Shown here: positions 16,286-24,370 of the stretch, piece by piece
How the letters are laid out: each line of letters opens with the position of its first letter
Numbering within the stretch: position 1 is the first letter of the stretch
Assembly (NCBI RefSeq): GCF_001889605.1
Contig: NZ_CP018171.1
Coordinates: 248,001-312,000, forward strand
Origin: Aquibium oceanicum
GTDB taxonomy: Bacteria; Pseudomonadota; Alphaproteobacteria; Rhizobiales; Rhizobiaceae
Length of the DNA stretch: 64,000 nt
Reading direction: 5' to 3'
Translations under genes and position numbers: made by a program
Notes under the pieces: generated by a model
Seen by the model: the letters and a program-made list of their open reading frames with translations, nothing else
Database searches by the model: none
What the model was told of the DNA's origin: nothing

Positions 16286-18246
16286 ACGGGTTGCACTCCC
16301 TCGGAGTGAAACAGGCGATCGGACTGTTGGCGTGCCTCCTCGCCGCCATGGCAAACATCGTCATCGCCACGCACACGCCCATGACGTTGCTCGCGGACGC
16401 TTTCGGCGACGACGCGACATTCATCCACTGGGTTGGCACCTTGCTGACGGGCAACTATCTGGGAAACTACAATGCCGGAACGCTGGCGAAGGGTCCCGGC
16501 TATTCCGTCTACCTTTCGCTCAACCACCTCTCCGGCCTGCCGATCAGTCTGTCCAACGCGTTGCTCTTCCTGGCGGCGCTCGCGGCCTTCAGCTACATGG
16601 TAGCGCGCACGTACGGCGCGTTCGTTGCCGGAGCCCTGGTCTTCGTCCTCGGCGCATTGCACCCCGTCCTGCCGATGGAACGGTTCCTGCGGGATTCGAT
16701 CTATCCGGCGCAGGTGCTGTTGATTCTCGCAGGGTTCCTCGCCGCATTCTATGTCTTCTGGCAACGTCCTCTTCGCTTCGGCATTCTCGCCGGTCTCGCG
16801 CTCGGCTGGTTCTGGCTGACGCGCGAGGAGGGGCCGTGGGTGATTCCGGCTCTCGCCCTCCTCGCCATCGGCGGCTTCGGGGTCGCCTGGCGCGACGGGC
16901 GCAGTTTCAGGCAGCCGCTCTACGCGTCTCTGGCGATCGTCGGCGGGCTGCTGTTCTGCAACCTGGCCTATCTCACCGCCAACTGGACCGCCTATGGTTC
17001 CTTCGTCGGCAACGAGCTTAAGGAGAAGAACTTCAGCCGGGCGCTCTCCCTGCTTCAATCGGTGCGGGATGGAGATCAGATCCCCTATGTGCCGATTTCC
17101 AAGTCCACGCGCCGCATCGTGTACGGCGTGAGCCCAACCTTTGCGTCGCTCGAAAAGAGCCTCGATCCGACCGATCGTCCGATTGCCGATCACGGCTGTC
17201 GCTTCTACAAGCAGACATGCGGAGACCACGCTGGCGGATGGTTCATCTGGCAGTTCCGCTCCGCGGCGGCGAGCGTCGGGGCGTTCCAGTCTCCGGCGAC
17301 GGCGAGCGCCTTCTTCGGAAAGATGGCCGACGAGATCGAGGCGGCATGCGAGGCGGACCGGCTGACATGCGAGCCCGGGCTCCTGTCGTTGATGCCGCAG
17401 GTTCATCCCGAACAGGTTCGCATGCTCCCGTCGAAGGTTCTCCAGGCGGCGGGCGTCGTCATGGATCCGACACGCATGCAGTATGACCAGCCTTCGCGCG
17501 GCTCGCTCGACCTCCGGGACTTCGCCCTCGACGTCCTGAATCATCCGAGGATCGAGCCGACGGAAGGTCCGGACAAGACTTTGATCCTGCGGTTCTGGTG
17601 GACGCCGAAAGCGGATGAATGGCCCTTGTTCACCGTCACCGATGCCGCAGGCATGCCGGCCATCCAGACGCTTGAATACCAAGGCGCGCGCGGCAGGCCG
17701 GCATCGGGACCGGTCGGGCTGACGATCACCACGCGGTGCGACGTGACGTGCATCCTGAGCATCGAACCGGGGCCGAACCAGGAACGCCTGACGGTTCCTC
17801 TCGCGGAGGCTTTCAATGCGCCGAGGACATTTGACACCGCCTACGGGCGGCTGCTGCTGAACGTGAAAAATACGCTTCCCGACGGACATGGATCGAAAAT
17901 CATCGCCAAGATACGCGGCATGATGGCCGAGGCCTATGTGCCGCTTCTCTGGATCCTCGTGCCTCTGGGAGTGGCTGCGATGGCCGTCGCGGCACCAATG
18001 TCGCTGATCAGGCGCGCGCATCTCGAAGGCGCGTTGCTGGCGACGAGCCTTTGGGGCTTGGTGATCTGCCGGCTCGCGCTCATTGCGCTCATCGAAATCT
18101 CGGCCTTTCCCGCCATGACCAAATACTATCTCGGTCCGGCCATCGTCCTGATCATCCCGGCAGCGCTCTGTTCGATCTTCTCGCTCCTGGAAATCCTGCG
18201 CGCGCACGAGCGATTTCCGCTGCGGAGATACCTGGTCCGCACCTGA
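16276..18246 (+). CDS. Large GT-C-like membrane protein with a periplasmic Cys-containing domain
   Basis: 656 residues, start ATG 16276 overlapping the methyltransferase stop by 10 bp. The N-terminal half has about eight transmembrane helices. An acidic first external loop, FGDDATFIHW, and the following KGPGYSVYLSL segment recall GT-C glycosyltransferases of the ArnT/GT39 type. A soluble region (about 250-555) has Cys residues in DHGCRFYKQTCGDHAGG and AACEADRLTC that could form disulfides. Three helices close the protein. It probably transfers the flipped sugar from polyprenyl phosphate on the periplasmic side. No family is recognised with certainty; the role is inferred from topology and neighbours. 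Confidence 0.65.
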   Translation: MRLNGLHSLGVKQAIGLLACLLAAMANIVIATHTPMTLLADAFGDDATFIHWVGTLLTGNYLGNYNAGTLAKGPGYSVYLSLNHLSGLPISLSNALLFLAALAAFSYMVARTYGAFVAGALVFVLGALHPVLPMERFLRDSIYPAQVLLILAGFLAAFYVFWQRPLRFGILAGLALGWFWLTREEGPWVIPALALLAIGGFGVAWRDGRSFRQPLYASLAIVGGLLFCNLAYLTANWTAYGSFVGNELKEKNFSRALSLLQSVRDGDQIPYVPISKSTRRIVYGVSPTFASLEKSLDPTDRPIADHGCRFYKQTCGDHAGGWFIWQFRSAAASVGAFQSPATASAFFGKMADEIEAACEADRLTCEPGLLSLMPQVHPEQVRMLPSKVLQAAGVVMDPTRMQYDQPSRGSLDLRDFALDVLNHPRIEPTEGPDKTLILRFWWTPKADEWPLFTVTDAAGMPAIQTLEYQGARGRPASGPVGLTITTRCDVTCILSIEPGPNQERLTVPLAEAFNAPRTFDTAYGRLLLNVKNTLPDGHGSKIIAKIRGMMAEAYVPLLWILVPLGVAAMAVAAPMSLIRRAHLEGALLATSLWGLVICRLALIALIEISAFPAMTKYYLGPAIVLIIPAALCSIFSLLEILRAHERFPLRRYLVRT

Positions 18247-18251
18247 TCTCC

Positions 18252-18272
18252 CCGTCGCCTGGCCTGCGACGG
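18252..18272 (+). terminator. Hairpin after the glycan operon
   Basis: CCGTCGC / GCGACGG, 7-bp arms with a 7-nt loop, stands 6 bp after the last stop codon of the operon. No T tract follows, so it may only stabilise the 3' end. Confidence 0.35.
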
Positions 18273-18375
18273 CCGCGAGATATCGTGGCAGTCCTTCCCT
18301 GAAGTCCTGTCGCGGATCGGCCCGTTGCTCCGTTTTCGCAACCGTGCAGCAAGCCCCATCCCACCGGCCTCGCCA

Positions 18376-18420
18376 TTGACGATTTCCCCACCGACATGCA
18401 TATGGTAAGTACACTTACCA
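18376..18420 (+). promoter_or_regulatory. mobA promoter with overlapping palindromic operator
   Basis: A TTGACG element (18376-18381) and a CATATG at 18399-18404 form a plausible promoter. It is covered at its downstream end by TGGTAAGT-AC-ACTTACCA (18403-18420), 8-bp perfect arms. A repressor bound here would block the -10 region and the start site. No regulator gene is adjacent. Confidence 0.55.
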
Positions 18421-18446
18421 ATTGGCGGCATGGGGAGAAGCCCGCG

Positions 18447-20399
18447 ATGCAGTTCCACCTCAATGGCTTCCGTCCTGGCGATCCGGAGATCTTCGATGCC
18501 GCGCCTGGCCGCGAGCCTCCCGGCGGTGACATGCCGGAGGTGGTGGACGTGCTGATCGTCGGCAGCGGACCCGCCGGCCTGACGCTCGCGGCGCAGCTCG
18601 CCGCCTTTCCGGAGATCACGACCCGGATCGTCGAACGCAGGCCGGGACCGATGGAGAAGGGCCAGGCCGACGGCATTTCCTGCCGGTCCATGGAAATGTT
18701 CAACGCCTTCGGTTTCGCGGAAAAGGTGCTGAAGCAGGGCTACTGGGTCAACGAGACGACGTTCTGGAAACCGGACCCAGAGCGGCTCGAGCGCATCGCC
18801 CGGACCGGGCGCATCCAGGACGTCGAGGACGGGCTCTCGGAGATGCCGCACATCATCCTGAACCAGGCGCGCGTCCACGACATGTATCTCGAGATCATGC
18901 GCAACGCGCCCTCGCGGCTGGTGCCCGACTATGCGCTGCAGCTTCGGAGCCTGACCGTCGATCCGGCCGGCGGCGACCATCCGGTCACGGTCACCCTCGA
19001 GCGGCTGGATCCCGGGCGCCAGAGAGAGACGGTGACCTTGCACGCCCGCTATGTCGTGGGTTGCGACGGCGCCCGCAGCGCGGTGCGAAACGCCATCGGA
19101 CGCGAGCTTCGAGGCGATTCGGCCAACCACGCCTGGGGCGTCATGGATGTCCTTGCGGTCACCGACTTTCCCGACATACGCTGCAAGACGCTGATCCAGT
19201 CGGCCAGCGAAGGAAGCATCATCGTCATCCCCCGCGAGGGCGGCTATCTCGTGCGCCTCTACATCGAACTCGACAGGCTGGCCGCGGGTGAGCGCGTCGC
19301 CAGCAGGAACATCACGCTCGACACGCTGATCGCTGCGGCGCAGCGCATTTTCCGGCCCTGGTCGATCGACGTGAAGGAGGTGGCCTGGTGGTCTGTCTAC
19401 GAGATCGGCCAGCGCCTGACAGACGGGTTCGACGACGTCGCCCCGGACGCCACCAGGAAGCCGCGCGTCTTCATCGCCGGCGACGCCTGCCACACGCACA
19501 GCCCCAAGGCGGGCCAGGGGATGAACGTCTCCATGGGCGACGCCTTCAATCTCGGCTGGAAGCTCGTTTCGGTCCTGAAGGGTCGCTGCACGCCAGAAAT
19601 CCTGCACAGCTATTCCGCCGAGCGGCATGCCGTGGCGAAGGATCTGATCGAATTCGACCGGGAGTGGTCGCGGATCGTGAGCGAGCGGCCCGCGGACACC
19701 GCTACCGATGCCGCAGAGGCGCCAAAATTCCAGCGCTACTTCATCCAGAACGGCCGCTACACGGCGGGAATGTCGGTCAGATACACGCCATCGCTGCTGA
19801 CCGGCGAGGCGACATGGCAGTCGCTCGCCAGTGGCTTCGAGATTGGAACGAGGTTCCATTCCGCCCCGGTGATACGCGTAGCGGACGCCAGACCGATGGA
19901 ACTGGGCCACACCGTGAAGGCCGACGCGCGCTGGCGCCTGTTCGCCTTCTGCCCCGGCGAAGACCCGGGGGAGGATGGCTCGATGATCCAGCGCTTCTGC
20001 CGATACCTCGCCGCCTCACCGGGCTCTCCGGTGCAAAAATACACCCCGGCGGGAGCAGACGTCGATTCCGTCATCGACGTGCGTGCCGTGTTCCAGCAGG
20101 GTTACCGCGACCTGGCGCTCGAGCGCCTGCCGGATCTCCTCAAGCCGCGCAAGGGCAGGTTCGGCCTCGTCGACTACGAAAAGGCTTTCTGTTCCGATCT
20201 CAAAGGCGGGCGCGACATCTTCGACCTTCGCGGGGTCGACCGCGAACGGGGCTGCCTCGTCATCGTGCGGCCTGACCAGTACGTCGCACACGTGCTGCCG
20301 CTCGACGCCCACGACGAACTCGCGCGGTTCTTCGATGGCTTCATGCTGGCTGCTCCCGCGGCGCACGAACCGCGATCCATCCCGGCCATGGCGCAGTGA
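18447..20399 (+). CDS. mobA: 3-Hydroxybenzoate 4-monooxygenase (MobA-type flavoprotein)
   Basis: 650-residue class A FAD monooxygenase. It has the dinucleotide motif VLIVGSGPAGLTLAAQLAAF (about 36-55), the second motif VGCDGARSAVRNAIG, and FIAGDACHTHSPKAGQGMN for FAD ribityl binding, then a thioredoxin-like C-terminal domain. The opening MQFHLNGFRPG and many internal stretches match what I remember of the Comamonas 3-hydroxybenzoate 4-hydroxylase, which makes protocatechuate with NADPH. I choose ATG 18447 (GGGGAGAAG upstream) because earlier ATGs lie inside the operator palindrome. Phenol 2-monooxygenase-like activity on another phenolic acid is the alternative. No ring-cleavage genes are adjacent. 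Confidence 0.85.
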   Translation: MQFHLNGFRPGDPEIFDAAPGREPPGGDMPEVVDVLIVGSGPAGLTLAAQLAAFPEITTRIVERRPGPMEKGQADGISCRSMEMFNAFGFAEKVLKQGYWVNETTFWKPDPERLERIARTGRIQDVEDGLSEMPHIILNQARVHDMYLEIMRNAPSRLVPDYALQLRSLTVDPAGGDHPVTVTLERLDPGRQRETVTLHARYVVGCDGARSAVRNAIGRELRGDSANHAWGVMDVLAVTDFPDIRCKTLIQSASEGSIIVIPREGGYLVRLYIELDRLAAGERVASRNITLDTLIAAAQRIFRPWSIDVKEVAWWSVYEIGQRLTDGFDDVAPDATRKPRVFIAGDACHTHSPKAGQGMNVSMGDAFNLGWKLVSVLKGRCTPEILHSYSAERHAVAKDLIEFDREWSRIVSERPADTATDAAEAPKFQRYFIQNGRYTAGMSVRYTPSLLTGEATWQSLASGFEIGTRFHSAPVIRVADARPMELGHTVKADARWRLFAFCPGEDPGEDGSMIQRFCRYLAASPGSPVQKYTPAGADVDSVIDVRAVFQQGYRDLALERLPDLLKPRKGRFGLVDYEKAFCSDLKGGRDIFDLRGVDRERGCLVIVRPDQYVAHVLPLDAHDELARFFDGFMLAAPAAHEPRSIPAMAQ

Positions 20400-20489
20400 G
20401 GGCTCACCATCGCGAGGCCGCCCAACGTCACCCCGGCAAGAGACGCGAAACATCCGGAAGGCTTCTTCCAGGCACGGTGGCGCGGTCAT

Positions 20490-20750
20490 GTGCCGCTTGC
20501 AAGGCTCTTCTGGCGCGACATGATGCTCGTCGGCAGCGCGATCAACGTCGTTGCGCTGGTCGGGGCCTTCGCGGCGCTTCAAGCCGGTGCTGCCGCCTGG
20601 ATCGTGATGGCCGTTTACCTGTCGCCGATCCCCTGGAATCTCTTCCTCTTCGCAGCCGTGTGGCGAACGGCTCCGCGGGAGCCGGAGCCCTGGTGCACGG
20701 CCGCTCGGTTCGCAGCGCTCGCCTGGCTGGCGCTGGCGGTCCTGCTTTGA
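20490..20750 (+). CDS. Small two-helix membrane protein, start uncertain
   Basis: Reading frame with two or three hydrophobic helices and the segments LARLFWRDMMLVG, INVVALVGAF, SPIPWNLFLFAAVWR. I do not know a function. The first usual start codon is GTG 20490, but the same frame reads on upstream into protein-like sequence (HPEGFFQARWRGHVPLARL) as far back as the mobA stop, with no ATG, GTG or TTG. ATC at 20409, 7 nt after a GTGAGG, would be the only sensible upstream initiator. It shares direction and frame with mobA and ends 7 bp before the convergent msrB stop. Confidence 0.5.
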   Translation: MPLARLFWRDMMLVGSAINVVALVGAFAALQAGAAAWIVMAVYLSPIPWNLFLFAAVWRTAPREPEPWCTAARFAALAWLALAVLL

Positions 20751-20757
20751 GCCGGCC

Positions 20758-21162
<405 letters not shown>

Positions 21163-21359
21163 GGCGATCTCCCGTTGCGTGCCCACAATGTAGTGATTGC
21201 ACGATCGCATGTCGAAGCGTCCACCGGCGCGGGGGATCGAATTTTCGTGAAACCACCGGCGAAGCCTTGCGGGAAGCGGGAACGCGCAGGCGGGCACGCC
21301 GGTTTTATCCACGGTCCTCCGACCCCGGCCATAATCCCCCGCTGAACGGGACGCGGAAC

Positions 21360-21809
21360 ATGGACAAAGCCGCAAGGGACTGGATGACAGGGGAAGCGTT
21401 GGCGCAGATTGCGGCGCTTCTGCTTGCCATCGCCGATATTGCGGACTGGGCAGCCTTCGCTCCCCGGTCCATCCGCGTCCTGGTGCTTTCAGCCCTGTCC
21501 CGGGCCGACACCGCGGCGACCGAATTCGTTCTCGACACCGCGGCCGCGCAAGGGCTGCGATGGTCGCCCCAGGTTACGCCGTCCGGCCGCGGCTTCGAAC
21601 CGGCCAACGCCATGGCTCTGGCGACATCCCTGCGCACCCTCGCCCTCGCGCTGCAAACCCTGGCCGCATCGCTTCCGGAATTGCCTTTCTGCGACGACGA
21701 TTTCGCTGCGGACGAATGGGCGCAGCGCCCTTCCTCGGGTCTCGGCGCAGACGCATTCACCAAGTCATGTGCGAGGAGGTATTCGGGCGAACCACGCGAC
21801 ACATCGTAG
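21360..21809 (+). CDS. Hypothetical protein (149 aa)
   Basis: Starts [19 protein letters not shown]. The first 45 residues and a central segment (about 80-105) are hydrophobic helices, though moderately so; the C-terminus is acidic then basic. It contains an [25 protein letters not shown]-like amphipathic region. No family recognised. GC-rich with normal third-position bias. The gene is divergent from msrB and ends 13 bp before a relic of a VWA gene end. It may be soluble and membrane-associated. Confidence 0.55.
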   Translation: MDKAARDWMTGEALAQIAALLLAIADIADWAAFAPRSIRVLVLSALSRADTAATEFVLDTAAAQGLRWSPQVTPSGRGFEPANAMALATSLRTLALALQTLAASLPELPFCDDDFAADEWAQRPSSGLGADAFTKSCARRYSGEPRDTS

Positions 21810-21821
21810 ACGGACGCGTCG

Positions 21822-21869
21822 TTAGTGCTTCCTCGACAGTTCGTTCGTTGCGCTCTCCAGACCTTTCAG
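21822..21869 (-). pseudogene. Relic of the C-terminus of a VWA-domain gene
   Basis: On the minus strand this reads LKGLESATNELSRKH-stop. The intact VWA gene at 22391-23581 ends LSGLEGATRELSRKH-stop. Similarity continues weakly at the DNA level for about 75 bp with a one-base gap. No open frame continues upstream of the relic, so only the last 15 codons remain readable. The 146-codon membrane gene lies between the two copies. Confidence 0.65.
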
Positions 21870-21945
21870 GGTTGGGGATACGTCCGCTATGGAAATGCGA
21901 CCGGGTTATCGATGTCGGGACATCAAACGTCGCCCGCGGTGAAAT

Positions 21946-22386
21946 TCATCGGACACGCGGGCTCAGGCCAAATCGAACCCCAATCAGCAGTAAAGCGCAA
22001 AACACGAGATATGCTGCTGAAATGATGAGCGCCGTTGTGGTCGCCTCGTCCCAAACAAGAGTCGCCTTCATTTCCAAAACGTTCGTGCGCACCAGCAGGT
22101 ATGTCCAGGCATACACGGTGAGCAGACCCGCAAGCAAAGGCAACGGAAGGCTTCGCCAACGAGAACGGTCGCGACCCTTTACAAGCCGGCCGACCAAGAG
22201 GGCGGCCACCAGGAACGCTGCAAACACACCGAACGATCCGGGCAACGGAGAGGTGAAACGCGGTGCCGCACCATACATGATCAAACGTGCACTGACCAAG
22301 ACCTGAACCAGAGCGTACGTCGCCCAATATATTGCCGTTGCAGCGAAAACCGACTTCATGAACACACGACGCCTGGCGTTTTCCAT
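21946..22386 (-). CDS. Four-helix membrane protein, unknown
   Basis: 146 residues with four hydrophobic helices (about 11-33, 48-66, 81-100, 117-135) and short basic loops (RLVKGRDRSRWRS). No family recognised. It starts 4 bp after the VWA stop codon and so is probably co-transcribed with it; MKSVFAAT at 22359 is an alternative start. Its codon use is less GC-rich than its neighbours, and it is bracketed by an intact VWA 3' end and a diverged copy of that end, suggesting it arrived by recombination. Confidence 0.6.
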   Translation of the reverse strand: MENARRRVFMKSVFAATAIYWATYALVQVLVSARLIMYGAAPRFTSPLPGSFGVFAAFLVAALLVGRLVKGRDRSRWRSLPLPLLAGLLTVYAWTYLLVRTNVLEMKATLVWDEATTTALIISAAYLVFCALLLIGVRFGLSPRVR

Positions 22387-22390
22387 GCAA

Positions 22391-23581
22391 CTAGTGCTTT
22401 CGCGACAATTCCCGCGTCGCGCCTTCGAGTCCGGACAGCGTCAGCGGGTACATACGCTCCGAAAAGATCTCGCGGATCATGCCGATCGAATGCGTGTAGC
22501 CCCAGTGTTTCTGTTGCACCGGATTGATCCAGACCGCGTTCGGCCACTGGTTGATCACCCGTTGCAGCCAGGCGATACCGGCTTCCGCGTTCCAGTGCTC
22601 CACCGATCCGCCGGCATAGGCGATCTCGTAGGGGCTCATCGATGCGTCGCCGACGAAGATCACCTTGTAGTCGTGGCCATACTTGTGCAGCACGTCGAAA
22701 GTGGGGATCACCTCCGAGTGGCGGCGCCGGTTGTCCTTCCACACCCCCTCGTAGAGGCAGTTGTGGAAGTAGAAATACTCCATGTGCTTGAACTCGACGC
22801 GGACGGCGGAAAACAGCTCCTCGACCACCTTGATGTGGTCGTCCATCGAGCCGCCGACGTCGAAGAACATCAAAAGCTTCACCGCGTTGCGCCGTTCCGG
22901 CCGCGTCTTGACGTCGAGATAGCCGTGCTCGGCGGTGGCGTGGATGGTGCCGGGGATGTCGAGTTCCTCGTCGGCTCCCTCGCGCACCCAGCGGCGGAGC
23001 CGCTTCAGCGCCACCTTGATGTTGCGCGTGCCGAGTTCGACGCTGTCGTCGAAGTTCCTGAACTCGCGCTTGTCCCAGACCTTCACAGCCCGCCGGTGCC
23101 GGCTCTCGTGCTGGCCGATGCGCACGCCCTCGGGATTGTAGCCATAGGCGCCGAAGGGCGAGGTGCCGGCAGTGCCGATCCATTTCGACCCGCCCTGATG
23201 GCGCCCCTTCTGTTCCTCCAGCCGCTTCTTCAAGGTTTCCATCAGCTTGTCGAACCCGCCAAGCGCCTCGACCAGTTTCTTCTCTTCCTCCGAAAGATGC
23301 TTTTCTGCCAGCCGGCGCAGCCACTCCTCCGGCAGGTTGGCAACGTCGACCGCGCCTTCCCCCGACACCGCCTCGATGCCCTTGAACACGTGCGAGAACA
23401 CCTGGTCGAAGCGGTCGATGTGCCGCTCGTCCTTCACCAGCGCCGCGCGGGCCAGATAGTAGAAGCCCTCGACGTCGTAGTCGACGAGATGCGCGTCCAT
23501 CCCTTCGAGCAGGGTCAGGTATTCGCGCAACGACACTGGCACGCGGGCGGCTTTGAGTTCGAGGAAGAAGGGAATGAACAT
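22391..23581 (-). CDS. VWA-domain protein, CoxE-like partner of a MoxR ATPase
   Basis: 396 residues. The N-terminal half is helical (MFIPFFLELKAARVPVSLREY, LLEGMDAHLVDYDVEGFYYLAR). The C-terminal VWA domain (about 240-396) has a MIDAS-type motif FFDVGGSM. Such proteins act with MoxR AAA+ ATPases in metal insertion or complex maturation; the specific target is not known here. Start MFIPFF is chosen; 30 upstream codons would be non-conserved. The MoxR partner is at 27061-27900 in the same direction, 3.5 kb upstream, with five genes between; these two genes are usually adjacent. Confidence 0.85.
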   Translation of the reverse strand: MFIPFFLELKAARVPVSLREYLTLLEGMDAHLVDYDVEGFYYLARAALVKDERHIDRFDQVFSHVFKGIEAVSGEGAVDVANLPEEWLRRLAEKHLSEEEKKLVEALGGFDKLMETLKKRLEEQKGRHQGGSKWIGTAGTSPFGAYGYNPEGVRIGQHESRHRRAVKVWDKREFRNFDDSVELGTRNIKVALKRLRRWVREGADEELDIPGTIHATAEHGYLDVKTRPERRNAVKLLMFFDVGGSMDDHIKVVEELFSAVRVEFKHMEYFYFHNCLYEGVWKDNRRRHSEVIPTFDVLHKYGHDYKVIFVGDASMSPYEIAYAGGSVEHWNAEAGIAWLQRVINQWPNAVWINPVQQKHWGYTHSIGMIREIFSERMYPLTLSGLEGATRELSRKH

Positions 23582-23624
23582 GCGACTGATTTGAGCAGGC
23601 TCGGCACGAAATGCAAGCGTGGAC

Positions 23625-23651
23625 CGGATGCTAGCAGAATGATAGCATCCG
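23625..23651. promoter_or_regulatory. Operator of the VapBC-like module
   Basis: CGGATGCTA, a 9-bp spacer and TAGCATCCG form a perfect 9-bp inverted repeat. It lies 26 bp before the antitoxin ATG and 44 bp before the divergent VWA gene. FitA/VapB antitoxins bind such repeats with their toxin. Confidence 0.6.
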
Positions 23652-23676
23652 TACGAATGCAACAGGAGCACCCGGA

Positions 23677-23910
23677 ATGGCCAGCCTGCACGTCCGGAAC
23701 GTCGACGAGGAAATCGTCCGCAAGCTCAAGGAGCGCGCCGAGCGCAACGGCCGGTCGGCCGAGGCGGAGCACCGGGCGATCCTGGCGGAGATGCTGGCCT
23801 CGGAGCGGCCGAGCTTCGATGAACTCGCTGCCCGGCTGCGCGAGATTACGAAAGGGCGCCATCATACGCCTTCGGAAATCCTTCAGAGAGAAAGCCGTGA
23901 CGAGCGCTGA
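23677..23910 (+). CDS. FitA/VapB-like antitoxin
   Basis: 77 residues. The N-terminus MASLHVRNVDEEIVRKLKER is a ribbon-helix-helix DNA-binding motif, followed by AERNGRSAEAEHRAIL as in FitA-type antitoxins, and a C-terminal toxin-binding tail. It is expected to neutralise the adjacent PIN toxin and to bind the 9-bp inverted repeat upstream. The stop codon overlaps the toxin ATG (TGATG), so the two are translationally coupled. Confidence 0.88.
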   Translation: MASLHVRNVDEEIVRKLKERAERNGRSAEAEHRAILAEMLASERPSFDELAARLREITKGRHHTPSEILQRESRDER

Positions 23911-24335
23911 TGACGTGGGCCGTTGTCGATGCGAGTGTCGTCATCAAGTGGGTCTATTCGGAAGAACTGTCGCAACAGGCCGTGGCGGTTCGGAAAAAGT
24001 ACCAGTTCGTCGCACCCGGTCTGATCGTCGCCGAATGGAGCAACATCCTCTGGAAGAAGGTCCGGCGAGGCGAATTCACGAGGGAGGAAGCTCTGATCGC
24101 CGCCGCGGCACTGCACCGCGCGGGATTGGAACTCGTACCGTCCGCGGAACTGGCTCTCGGCGCGCTTCGCCTCTCCCTGCAACTCGATCACCCCGCATAT
24201 GATTGCTTCTATCTCGAATTGAGCAGGTTGAGAGACATTCCCATGGTCACTGCGGACGATCGGCTCGCGAGGAAGCTCGTGGCCGCAACCGACTTGCCCT
24301 TCCCTCCCGTCGTGGCGCTGAGCAGAATCTCCTGA
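23910..24335 (+). CDS. VapC-like PIN toxin
   Basis: 141 residues. PIN-domain residues are Asp in VVDASVVIKW near the N-terminus, Glu in LIVAEWSNIL, Asp in PAYDCFYLEL and Asp in TADDRLARKL. It is a probable Mg-dependent endoribonuclease, inhibited by the FitA-like partner with which it overlaps by one base. It lies convergent to the P450 gene, 35 bp away, within the block separating MoxR from VWA. Confidence 0.9.
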   Translation: MTWAVVDASVVIKWVYSEELSQQAVAVRKKYQFVAPGLIVAEWSNILWKKVRRGEFTREEALIAAAALHRAGLELVPSAELALGALRLSLQLDHPAYDCFYLELSRLRDIPMVTADDRLARKLVAATDLPFPPVVALSRIS

Positions 24336-24370
24336 AGAGAAGCTCCGATCGAATACCCGATCGCGCCCCA

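Noticed and set aside
15778-18414. Very long antisense reading frame (878 codons)
   Set aside because: It lies opposite the methyltransferase and GT-C genes, has Arg/Gly/Gln-rich composition with no motifs, and is a product of high GC at third positions.
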